Below, one piece after another: positions 22,870-32,736 of a stretch of 64,000 bases of DNA; position 1 is the first letter of the stretch, and each line of letters begins with the position of its first letter. The notes beneath the pieces were generated by a model. That model searched no databases. It saw nothing but the letters and a program-made list of their open reading frames with translations, and was not told the origin of the DNA. Source of the DNA: Amylostereum areolatum. Its lineage: Eukaryota; Basidiomycota; Agaricomycetes; Russulales; Stereaceae. Both the position numbers and the translations under genes were made by a program. The stretch is from the NCBI GenBank assembly GCA_012932865.1, contig SAXG01000075.1, positions 62,001 to 126,000 of the forward strand. Direction: 5' to 3'.

Positions 22870-23253
22870 CTACCGCTTTAGCAACGCCTCCACTACTTTG
22901 ATATCCTCCACGTCTATCGTGGGAGACCCTAACCGATGCCCTATCCTAGCCGTCGTCGCGTGGTCCGGACTTCTGAATCGGGGCCCGCGTTTCCGGAAGA
23001 GCCCTTTGATGCCGCATCTTCCTTTCGATTCTTGCATGGCTTCTTCGTCGAGGCTTCTCGGCCTCTTCATGGCACGAGCGACGTCCGGACAGCTTAGGAG
23101 TTCCGTGACTCGCTTGAGATGACGGAGGAGTTCTTCGTCGCGTGGGTCGGGCGTGGGAGTGCGCGAGAGGACGGGCGAGGGAGGAGGAGTGGTAGGAGGA
23201 GTGGAGTCGATGGTGGAGAGGTTACGCGAGGAGGAGGCGAGAGTGGAAGACAT
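22870..23253 (-). CDS. Small basic protein of Gypsy-2 accessory module
   Basis: From the Met at 23253 (MSSTLASSSRNL) the frame gives about 127 residues: a Ser/Thr/Pro-rich start (PPTTPPPSPVLSRTPTPD), an amphipathic part (DEELLRHLKRVTELLS) and a basic end (KGLFRKRGPRFRSP). A frame open to 23403 extends it upstream, but the stretch before the Met looks like an untranslated leader (CCACTCACACCACCCAAACC) with AATAAAAGG further up. I recognise no family. It lies between the zinc-knuckle gene and the membrane protein gene, all on the same strand. Confidence 0.5.
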   Translation of the reverse strand: MSSTLASSSRNLSTIDSTPPTTPPPSPVLSRTPTPDPRDEELLRHLKRVTELLSCPDVARAMKRPRSLDEEAMQESKGRCGIKGLFRKRGPRFRSPDHATTARIGHRLGSPTIDVEDIKVVEALLKR

Positions 23254-23649
23254 TTTGATTGGTTTGGGTGGTGTGAGTGGGTTTGTTAGACGATGTCTGA
23301 GGGTGTCATCGTCTCTCTGGCTTTCCCTTTTATTCTTACGATGCAGAGGGGCAATGATGTAATCATTGCCATAAATCGTAAGCGGGAATTCGTACATAAT
23401 CAAACACTAGTCGTAAGTAAGCGACACGTCCAGCGCGTCGCAGGGAGAGTACCAAACACTTCGCCTTCCTCATAGCGACAGGAACCTATACAGTAGAGAA
23501 GTCCGAGGAAAATATGCGTACAAATGAGGGCGCAGTCCATGATTAGTCCGAGAAGTATTGTAACGATGAATGCAAAGCGTGATGATGATGATGATGAGGG
23601 AAAAGGGAAAGGGCGAGTGCGTATGATGGGTAAGAGTTCGTCCGTGTGC

Positions 23650-25601
23650 TTACCAGGGCTCCGGCCAGTGATCCTTCGATTCTTCCGCTTCCTGCAAGTC
23701 CCAATCTTCTTCCTTCCAGAAGAGATCGTTGACGCGCCAGGAGTGGTTGAAGCGCGAAGGGGGTTCCCGCTGAGTGCGGAGCATAGCGTCCTCCCAGTAC
23801 AACCACTGTTCGGTGGCGTGTTGGGCGGCTTCGTGCGTCAGGCTCTCACGTCGCGCGAGGAACCCCAGAAGCTGCCTGTGGGCGTGGGCGGTAGCGTCGG
23901 TACGTCGGAGGTGGGGGTGGGACATCAGTGTTCCTGGACCGTAGTTGATATCCGGACGGCTCGGGTGAGGGAGAGGAAGAGGAGTCTGTGGTCGGAGGGG
24001 ATAGCAAGACCGCGATCGGGGGAAGTGAGGGGGAGCGTTCTTGCGACGGGGACAGTCTCGGCGGAGATGGTCTCGCTCGCCGCATTTCCAGCAGCGTTTC
24101 CGCGGCTTCGCGGGAATCGCGTCCCACTTCTCTTGCGTCCACGTGGTCGGCTCGTCGTTCCATAGGTCCGAGGGATTCTCGGCTACTTCCTTCGTCTTGT
24201 CGTCCGTCGGACTGTCCGGTTCGTCCGCCGAGCTGTCCGATTTGTCCATTGACCCGCGGTCTCGTTTCCAGCGAGCGCGGGTTTCCATCATTTCCTTGAT
24301 TATCTCCTGGATCTTGTCGCATTTCTTTATCGCTCGACTTATCGGAGAATCCGACGTCTCTGATTCGCTTGAGTGGTCTTCCGTCGGGGTCGACAGATTC
24401 ATGTTTACGTCGCTGTGAGGTGACTCGGGGATCCTGGGCGATGGAATCTCGATCGTGGTCGGAGTGCGAATGTAGGAACGAGGGATAAGCAGGGGGGCCT
24501 CCGTGCCATGGCATGGGAGTGTCGCTAGCAGATACCGGGAATGGAGTTGGCGGTCTAGGCATTGTGGGCAGCCGAGAAGATGTCCCAGGTACTGGTCGCA
24601 GATTCCCGGTCTGTTGTCTGGGCTCTGGGGAAGCCAGGGGCTGTCCGGATCGCTCTCCGGGTAATCCATTTCTAGTGACGGGAGGCTGGACGGGGTTAAT
24701 CTGGGTGATGCCGGGGATGGGTAGGGATCCTGGTGGCGTGGGAGCGGTGACGGGTCGTGGAGGGGCGTTAGGAAGGAACGGGGGTCTGGCGAGGGCGGAT
24801 GCGATGGGATCGGGTCGAACAGTGTAGCCCGGGGAGATGTGATGTCCATGGAAGATGAGGTTAATGTCGGGGCCGTCGCGTGGCGACATATGGGGAACTC
24901 CGGTAGTTTCCATTCGCCTTCGGAGGATTTCTCCTTCGTAAGCGGCACGGAAGGTGTGTCTTTCCCAGTTGAGCCAGTTGACTTGGTGTCCGACTTCGGT
25001 GAGGAATTTTCGGAGTTCTGCGACGTTGAGTATAGCCGCTGTGCTAGCTTCCTGAATCGTCGAAGGAGCTTGACCTCTCGCTCCTCCATTTCGGTCGAGA
25101 GCGTCAGGTACCTCGAGTCTAGCTGATGGAGTTCTCTGTCGAGCATCTTGATGTGGTTCTCCAGGATGTTCCGGACGTCGGCTGACTCTCTCTTGAGATC
25201 GTCGATCCGTTCTCTGGCCTGTTCGATCGCTACTCCGGCTATCATGCGGGCTATCTGACTCTCTAGGATCGGGGAATCGGGCGGTGGGACTTCCGTGGCT
25301 CCGGGCCACGGGGATTGCATTAGCACCTGTGAGGAATCCGGGTGCTTCAGTTAGGGTTCCTCTGTGGGCTTCTAGCCGGCTTACCCCCTGTTCTTCCGTC
25401 TGGTCCTGACCTAGACGGAGGAGGTACTGACTTAATTGCGAAGATTGCTGCCGATCGAGCGATGAAGCAGTCTCCGCAGAGGGCGCGTTCCTGCTGAGTG
25501 TGGTGTGCTCTGTTGCAGACGAGGCAGAGGCGGTCAACATTGTTGGGTGAGGCGATTGGATTGGTAGAGGAGGTGTTGGTTGCGTTTGGGGTGGTGGACA
25601 T
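23650..25601 (-). CDS. Zinc-knuckle, coiled-coil protein of Gypsy-2 accessory module, overlapping frames
   Basis: Exon 1 starts at the ATG 25601 with a Cys-rich head (LCLVCNRAHH, ALCGDC). Two donors lie in exon 1: GTACCT after 25428 and GTAAGC after 25385. Both can use the acceptor before 25326 with the branch site CCCTAACTGA. The first leads into a frame (to 23650) with a coiled coil (QARERIDDLKRES, LDRELHQLDSRYL) and a CCHC knuckle (CWKCGERDHLRRDC). The second leads into another frame, open to 23846, that holds the protein-like stretch VGHQVNWLNWERHTF. Coding character appears to switch between frames, so introns, frameshifts or dual coding are all possible. It resembles a gag-like RNA-binding protein but sits downstream of pol. 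Confidence 0.6.
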
Positions 25602-26625
25602 TGGTGATCTGTCTTGTTGAACCCGTAGGGTTTTTATCCCCCCCTTGTTGGCAGTGCATTTGCCTGAATGGCGTTGAGTCTCACCGATGTCTTACTTTCG
25701 TTTTGCGTTTCTTTCGTCTTGTTGGTCTTCGCTCTTGCGGTGTTGCAGCGATCTCGTCACGATCAGTAACTTCTGTGTTGGTATCTCTGATTGGCTGTGG
25801 TGGCAACTTCGGTGCCTTGGGGTTATTCCGATGGAACTCTGCGATCACAGCTTTTGATCCTTCGAGATTAGATGCCGGTTCCCATGTGTTACCGGAGTCT
25901 GGGTAGCCCTTCCATTTTACGAAGTAATGTAATGGTCCGGAATACCATTTGTCTAGTTTTGAGGCTACTATTGTTTCTAATTCGTAGAGTTCTTCATCGT
26001 TTACTAGTTCCGGAGGTGGTCTTTCATACACTTCGCCGTATTGCTCTGTCTCTTTGAATGGGATTAACAGCGCTGCGTGAAATACTGGGTGTATCTTCCA
26101 TTTCGTTGGTAGTTCTAGGCGATAGGTTACCGATCCTATAACCTTTTCAATTTTGAACGGGCCGAATCGTTTCGGTGCTAGCTTGGTTTTCGGGTATACC
26201 GTGTTAAGGTTTTTTCCGTCTAACCATACTTGGTCGCCCTGTTTGAGTTGATCTCGTAGTGTGAAAGTTTGGTCATGCTGCATTTTCATCAATCTAGCAG
26301 CTATTTCCAGGCTTGCTTCTGCGTTGTCCCATGCGTTCTTAAAGTTCTTCATTCTTTCTTCGGCCGTTGGTATTCGTGGATCGGTTGGTATTGTCGGGTT
26401 AAAAACCGGTTGATACCCGTGTAGGAGTTCAAATGGGGAAGTTTTCGTAGCTGAATGTTGTCGTATATTGTGTGCGAATTCTGCTTTTGGTAAAAGTTTC
26501 GCCCAATTTGTTTGATCTCCGTTGCAGAACGCTCGAAGATATTGTTCTAGTTCTTGATTCACTCTTTCAGTTTCTCCGTCTGTTTGGGGATGGTACGCCG
26601 TACTGAGTGACGAGACAATTCCAAG

Positions 26626-27447
26626 TAAGGCTCCAACTTTATAGTTTATTTACTTTATATAAACTGTTTATACCCTATATTTTTACTGTCTAGCTACCCT
26701 TGCCACTGTAGACAGTAAGTAGACAGTATAGTAAACAGTAAACAATTTACAGAATAGTCAGATTGGGAGCCTTGGACAAGGGCAAGAGTGCCTAGATTAC
26801 CATCAGGCTTCAGGACATTAATTTCCGAATGTGGATGAAGCTTGACTTCTCCTTCCTAATCTGGAAGTATGTGCCGTCTACCAAGCCATCCGCACCTGTT
26901 GCACCTGCTGCACCTGCTCCTGGCTCTGGTGATCCTTTCAGTCGTCTTGGCCACCATCCAGCCAATCCAACACCTGTGTCTGCACTACCTGAGGTATCCG
27001 AGCTTGACCGTTGGATGGCCAATGAGGGTGGATATGGGAATCACCGGAAACCTTTAAAATGGTGGAAGGTGTGTGTTATATTGTCTATTCTTTGATGTTT
27101 GCTGACTGTGTATAGGAACATGATGACTGTTTTCCTGTGATTGCACGCATGGCCCAGGACTTTTTAGCAATTCCTGCCACCTCTGTCTCTGTTGAACACT
27201 TATTCTCTGATGCTCGGCACATATGTACTGATGCCCGCTCATATCTGAAGGCTGAAACTATCTCCGAGCTCATGTCGACTAAGAAGTGGCTACAGGATCC
27301 TAAGCTTTATGCTGACTTCATTACCTCAATCCAGTAGTAATATATAACTGTTTAAACTGTGTATTTACTGTTTATTTACTGTTTAGTTTAGTTTACTTTC
27401 TAGCTACCCCAATCTCAGTAAACATAAACTAAACAGTTGGAGCCTTA
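26626..27447 (+). mobile_element. hAT deletion derivative nested in Gypsy-2 integrase
   Basis: This 822-bp AT-rich element has 13-bp terminal inverted repeats (TAAGGCTCCAACT), an 8-bp target duplication ATTCCAAG at 26618-26625 and 27448-27455, and many subterminal ACTGTTTA motifs at both ends. All are hallmarks of the hAT superfamily. Only the 3' end of the transposase remains inside, so it is non-autonomous. Confidence 0.93.
26829..27337 (+). pseudogene. hAT transposase C-terminal remnant
   Basis: Two exons (about 26829-27069 and 27115-27337) are joined by an intron of about 45 bases (GTGTGT...GTATAG). They encode a Pro/Ala-rich linker, ELDRWMANEGG, and the hAT dimerisation region (FPVIARMAQDFLAIPATSVS, EHLFSDARHICTDARS). 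The BED zinc finger and the catalytic DDE core are missing. The protein would not be able to catalyse transposition but could in principle still dimerise with a full transposase. Confidence 0.85.
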
Positions 27448-28104
27448 ATTCCAAGGCTTTCGCAAATGGATTGGAATACTTTGGACGCGAATTGAGGACC
27501 TCTATCTGATATCATTCTTTTCCATAGGCCGAATCGTCTGTAGACATTGTCGATCAGAAGATCAGCCGTTTCTTCTGCGTTGATTGTCTTTAGGCACGGT
27601 GTGAATACTGCGGTTTTGGTGAACCTGTCGACGACTACGTTGATCGAATCAAATCCATTGGAGATCGGAAGATCTGTGATGAAATCTGATGTGATTGTTT
27701 CCCATGGTCGTCCTGGTACTTCCGTAGGTTGTAATGGATGTTTCGCCGGATGCGTGACATTCTTTGTTGACTGACATACGGGGCATCCTTGAACATAGCC
27801 TTTTACGAAGGAAATCATCTTTGGCCACCAAAAGTTTCTTTGTACCAGTTCTAGAGTTTTCATTTCTCCTGGATGTCCGATCGTTTGGAGATCATGATGT
27901 GATTTTAGGATCATTCGTCGAAGTTCGAGATTTTGTGGTACGTAGATCTTTCCTTTTCTGATGATCAAATCGTTTTCGAAATTCCAATCTTCGATCCCTT
28001 TTGCAAGGGTGCGTGGTCCCGATCTTTTGATCGTGTCTAGCGCCGTCCAGACTTCATCATCTAGGTGTGAGAAGTTCCTTAGTTCTTTGATGTCACGGTT
28101 CGCC

Positions 28105-28390
28105 CTTTTGCTCCGCTTTTTCCTTGCTTTCTCGCGCTATCTGATCTCACACCTGTGGATCAATCCCCTTTGATGGCATCGCTGATGTGCCCCTTGGTCT
28201 GTGCACATCCCCTCCCTAGTATATATAGCTGGCCTGCATGTATCTAGTTCCTTAGTCTTTCCTCCTAGTCTTTACCGGCTTAGAGTGCAATGTACTGTTC
28301 TCCCTTTGTTCCCTGATTCCCCCTTCCTCTGAGCCACTGCCTGTGTCGCGACTTAGAAGGCTATTGGATGCATTCCTTAGTCGGTCGTTC
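28105..28390. other. Unclassified insert of about 280 bp within Gypsy-2 pol
   Basis: Comparison with the order in Gypsy-1 shows extra sequence between RNase H (ending near KCQERPTKE) and integrase (starting near DIKELRNFSH). It contains a TATATATAG box at about 28220 and pyrimidine-rich stretches. It could be a solo LTR, with ends near TGCATCC and GTGACATCA on the minus strand, but I could not find a matching target duplication. Confidence 0.4.
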
Positions 28391-29430
28391 TTGACATTTG
28401 AGAAGTTCTTTATCTCCGATTGTTTCAACTGTTCCTCTTCCGGTGGCTCTAGCTTTGAATATCGAAGGATGGAGTAAGATTCGTTCATCGTTGTCTGGAA
28501 TGTCTTCTTTGTGATCTGGTCTCCTAGAAAGTCCGTCCGCTTTATTGGTACTTCCTGGTTTGTGCACCAGGGTGTAGTCAAAGCGGGATAGATACAGGCT
28601 CCATCGTGCTTGTCGTCGATTAAGTTTCTGGGCCGTTGTGAAGTATTCTAGATTTTTATGATCTGTCCAGATCTCAATCTTGTAGTTCGCTCCTTCTAGA
28701 TAATGTCGCCAGTGTTCCAGAGCTTTTACTACTCCTAAAAGTTCCTTGTCGTATATTTCATAATTCTGTTCCGCGGATGATAGTGATTTGGATAGGTATG
28801 CGACCGGGTGCCATCTTTCGGTTTCATCTGGTTGTGATAGAATGGCTCCGTATGCGAAGTCGGAGGCGTCACTTTCTATACGGAATGGTTTGTTTTCGTC
28901 CGGCATGATTAAGACGGGGGATGACGTGAATTCGTGTTTCAGTCTTTCGAAAGCATGTTCACATTCGGTCGTCCAATTCCACTCATGGTCCTTCTTTGTG
29001 AGCTGGAATAGTGGTCTTGCGATCTTGGAATAGTCTTTGATGAAGCGTCAATAGAAATTTCCAAATCCGAGGAAGGATTGAACTTCTTTTACTTTTCTCG
29101 GCGTGGGCCATTCTGATAGTCCTTGAACTTTGATCGGGTCCATCTGTACCTTGTTATGCGTGATTATCACGCCTAGGTATTCGACCGATGATTGTTCGAA
29201 GAAGCACTTTTTGGGTTTCAGGAATAGATCGTTCCGTTCCAGAATCTGAAGGGCTTCTTTCATCAGTTTTCGATGTTCGTCGAGTGTTTCTGTGAATATC
29301 AATATGTCGTCCATGTATACCACTACCTTTCCTGTGTCTATTAATTCCTTGAACAGTGCGTTCATCATTGCTTGGAATGTCGCGGGTGAGTTGGTTAGTC
29401 CGAAGAACATTACCATTGGTTCGAATAGGC

Positions 29431-30576
29431 CCTCTGGAATCGTGTTCTGGAACGGACTTGTCGCCGCCTCGGAGGGGCCACAGGAGAGGAGGTGGGTCGC
29501 GAGATTCGAAGCGCGCAGATAAACCGAAGTCTATCAAATAATACCTCACAGGTCGCTGTGTCCTGGTCAAGGGCTTTACCTTTCCCCTCCAATCGCGACG
29601 CATTGACAAATCCGTGGGGTGCCATGGCTCCGGGAAAATGGGCGTCGCATCCATCATGATGTTCATATAACAGCAATCGCTGTAACAGGGGGAATGAGCG
29701 AGTGTGGCCCCGGCAAAGGGAGTGAAATACCGATGTGCCACATTTCGCCCATGCATGAATTGGATTACCTTCGTGACCAAGGGGTGAGCGCGGTCGATGG
29801 ATGATTGGAAGGACGCGGGCGTACCTCGAAGAGTTGAGTGAAGAACTCGACGCACTCCCCGAACGTCTCAAACCGGGGATTGTAAAATGGTCGAAGAAGG
29901 GGTTCGACGATATATTTGTTTCCCCTATGTGCAGGAGAGTCGAGGACGTCGTAGATGGGCACGCAGTGATTGCGAGGGTCTTCCTGCAACGCACCCCTAC
30001 CTAAATAGTCTGAGATGTCAGCCTCATCCGGTTCATATGTCTTCGTGACGTATTTGATGTAGACATATGCGCCGTCCGACTTGCGTATGGCATCAATGGT
30101 GGACGAAGACTGTTAAAAATCTAGTAAGTCGAGACGCGGGCACAACGCGGACAGGTGTGGCGAGCAGGCCAAAAGACACCTACGACTAGCCATTGTCCAT
30201 CCTCGCATTCCTCGCGCACCATGTTTGTTCCAGCCCAAGAAGGCTTCCAATCCGGCTGGTATCTTGAGCGTAACGCGTAGCCGCACTGGTCGAGCCACGC
30301 TCGCCACTTGACCCAGTGATCCTCAGTGGGAACGTAGCCGTCCGGGTTGTCTTGTATTCTCTTGTCGACGTGAGCTAGATACTCCCACGGATCGTTGATT
30401 GCATCGAGGGAGGATATGGAAGGATTGTCGTCCATGCGATATTCAAGAAGAGGATGCGTAAGTTCGTGCGTGCGACGCTGAGGACTGAAATCTGAGACGC
30501 GACTTGGAGCAAGAGCACGACCTACAGGGGAGATAGATTCGCACGCTGCAGACAGATGGCTTTCCGGCGTTGCCAC
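29431..30576 (-). pseudogene. Fungal kinase-like gene truncated by Gypsy-2
   Basis: Reading on the minus strand, it starts with an N-terminal motif shared with the kinase genes nearby (WRAWLDQCGYALRSRYQPDW). The N-lobe follows (YVYIKYVTK with the ATP-site Lys; EDPRNHCVPIYDVL), then the catalytic loop VAHRDC...NIMMD split by a 50-base intron, and IDFGLS. The frame is intact up to GGDKSVPEH in the activation segment, then runs directly into the reverse transcriptase of Gypsy-2. The C-lobe is missing. The family is abundant in agaricomycetes; substrates are unknown. Confidence 0.8.
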
Positions 30577-30856
30577 TCACGCCGTTGATAATCGATAATC
30601 ATGGAGACGCACGAACGTCGCCGATTATCTTCCCATTCGAGGCAGTTCCTCGAGCTGCTCTAACGCTTCTAGTGGGAAGCCCGGTGTTTGTCCTTATCTG
30701 CGCCGGCATTCTGTTATTTAAATAATTTCATTGTTCAGCTACGGCGCCTCGGGAAAATATCCCAGTCCGAGCTCGACGAGACGGGCGGTAGTCGCGATGC
30801 GCTGCTCGCTATAACACTTCCACGCATTCATGCCCTGATCAAAGTATCAGAACGAG

Positions 30857-32330
30857 TCAAGGGTGACGGGAATTACATGGCGAATGAGAGATGCTCAGAC
30901 GTGGGGAGTAGCAGGGGTGGGTAAGAACATAGCGAACGGTCATGGACCAACGACGAGGGATTTGCCACAAGTGGAAAATACTGCCAAGCTTGTAGACCAG
31001 CCAAGAACGTAACGTCCATGTACTGAGGGACTTTCGAACACCTTCGAAACGAGCGACGGCTTCGCCGATGGTCGGACGCTTCGCGGGATCTGTCTGTGTC
31101 ATGTCCGCAATGAGCCTTTCCATGAATCACAGGCCTTATTTAAATACCTCTAACAATAGTCGTCAGAAGAAGTAGATACGGAGGCGCGAAGACTTGCCTC
31201 CATGTAGTGCGGACGAATCAGATTTCCGACATAATAAACGTCTGTAGGAAAGGGATTGCATGATGTCCCCAGAAGTTCGAGGCGCCGTGTAGTTTCCACC
31301 TCGCTGGGGCATCTCCATTGGAAGACTATCTGCGAAGTCGTACCAACGAGAGTAGCCAAAATCTATCCAGTAGTACTTGACGGGCGTTGCGCGCGACTGT
31401 AATGCTTAGCCTTCCCTTCCAATCTCGTCGTCGCCGAGGGTCAGCGGGATGCCAAAGATGCAGATGCATTGGTGTGGCGTCCATGATGTTGTTGTACGAT
31501 CGCTGAAACATTTGTCAGACGCGGGTCGAATTGAAAGAAGAAGCGACGCACCAGTGAGCCACGTCGTGTTTGTGTATGGATTGTATTACCTACGACATGC
31601 GCTTGTTAACGAAAATTCACGCCGCAAGGATTATCAGACGGCACCTCGAACATCTGAGTGAAAAGCGCAACAACTTCTCCGATTGTCTCGAAGCAAAGCT
31701 CATTAAGGACCTTCAGGAGCGGCATGGCGATGATAACCTCCATCCTGGGCCCTCGGGGACTGCGAGAACCTCGAGGACGGGAAGGCAGTGGTTCTGGTCG
31801 CGAAGGGGTGGCTCTGAAGAAACTTTGAAATCTCAGGCTCGAAGGGGGAGTAGCGGCGGTCAACATGTTTGAGCAACTGGCACGAAGGCTCCGTCAGAGG
31901 CTCGTGTTGCGCCGATTTGTGACCCTCACTAGCAAAGGTATCATCAGCGTCTCCTGCCAACTGAAAGTCGAAGCACGCACCACGATCCCGAACCGCCCAT
32001 CCTCACATGCCAAATACCACTTTCCTGAGGACTTCCAGGAAGGTATCCAGTCATCTTGACATTGAGCGCGAAGGACGTAGCCACAACTTCGAAGCCAGTC
32101 CCGTCTCTTGACCCACGGCAGCTCTGAAGGCAGAATATCTTCCGGCTTGGGAAGTGGGCTTCCATTCAAAAAAAGAGAGGGGGTCGAGGGTCGGGGGTCC
32201 TTCGTCAGGCATGGTTGGGACACTGGGAGAAAGACGAGGCATCCCAGGCACAACAGTTGAACGTCCTGCGCCACCTGTACCGGTACGTATGACCACCGTT
32301 GACCCATTCTAATTCTTCGATCGACCCTAC
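30857..32330 (-). pseudogene. Second fungal kinase-like gene, multiply broken
   Basis: Kinase pieces lie in order: RDWLRSCGYVLRAQCQDDW (32.1 kb), DRRYSPFEPEISKFL and DQNHCLPVLEVLAVPEGP (31.85-31.75 kb), MEVIIAMPLLKVLNE (31.73 kb), NNIMDATPMHLHLWHP (31.5 kb), YYWIDFGYSRWYDF (31.36 kb), NPFPTDVYYVGNLIR (31.25 kb), and RLIADMTQTDPAKRPTIGEA (31.1 kb). A one-base deletion at about 31,737 (in GAGGGCCCAGG) shifts the frame. TAA and TGA codons precede FMERLIADM at about 31,120. The protein kinase fold is complete in outline, but the gene cannot encode it. Confidence 0.78.
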
Positions 32331-32736
32331 ACCAGAGAGAAACGCTTGAGTCTGAGATTTTCCCTCGGAATGGAATGCAAGGTTGTTGACTCGGCACGGG
32401 TAGTACATGGGAGCTAGTAAGGATAGCGTTAGTTATAAAATTTAGCAGCAGTATATTGCATACGCACCAAGGCGTTATCACGGCAATCCACAGATACTAG
32501 CAGCATGTTTTGACGAGTTTCCGGGCAAGTAGAGACTCAAGAGAGCACTCGAGCACCGCGCGGCGCGCGCGCACACAGCTCTCAGTGGACTCTCAGAGTC
32601 TCACTCATACAACGACCACGTGGCACGTGATGAGCGCAAATCCCCCTTCCCATGGACTGGCTGCCGGGCATTGGCAATCTCAATCGTCCACTTCGAACTT
32701 CACAACCTCTCTACCTCTCCCTGGTTTCTCTCCACC

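Larger units (their letters stand above)
25681..29416 (-). pseudogene. pol: Gypsy-2 pol remnant (RT, RNase H, integrase, chromodomain)
   Basis: Segments in order: RT 29416-29051 (MMNALFKEL, VYMDDILIF); TGA 29048-29050; RNase H about 29047-28370 (ESDASDFAYGAILSQ); integrase 28105-27448 (WWPKMISFV, CPVCQSTKN, SDFITDLP, SDRGPQFAS); and integrase end plus chromodomain 26625-25681 (AYHPQTDGETERVN, YFVKWKGYPDSGNTW). The frame breaks at the TGA, at an insert between RNase H and integrase, and at the nested hAT element. Removing the hAT element with one copy of its duplication restores an open integrase frame across the joint. The missing N-terminal part means it is dead. Confidence 0.88.
22011..29430 (-). 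mobile_element. Second Ty3/Gypsy element (Gypsy-2), 5'-truncated, with nested insertions
   Basis: Reading on the minus strand from 29430: reverse transcriptase (truncated before the YMDD block), RNase H, an unexplained insert at about 28.1-28.4 kb, integrase split by a hAT element, and a chromodomain. A 3-kb module of extra reading frames, a polypurine tract and a 555-bp 3' LTR follow. No 5' LTR, gag or protease remain. At its broken end it is fused to a kinase gene fragment. Codon choice and base composition are more AT-rich than in Gypsy-1, so the two are different families. A TGA at 29048-29050 interrupts the reverse transcriptase after GFGNFY. Confidence 0.85.

Noticed and set aside
25615..25650. 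A polypurine tract (AAGGGGGGGATAAAAA) marking an LTR directly after the Gypsy-2 chromodomain
   Set aside because: No TG-starting LTR follows; the purine run is followed by a leader and an ATG. A clear tract and LTR exist at 22.0-22.6 kb.
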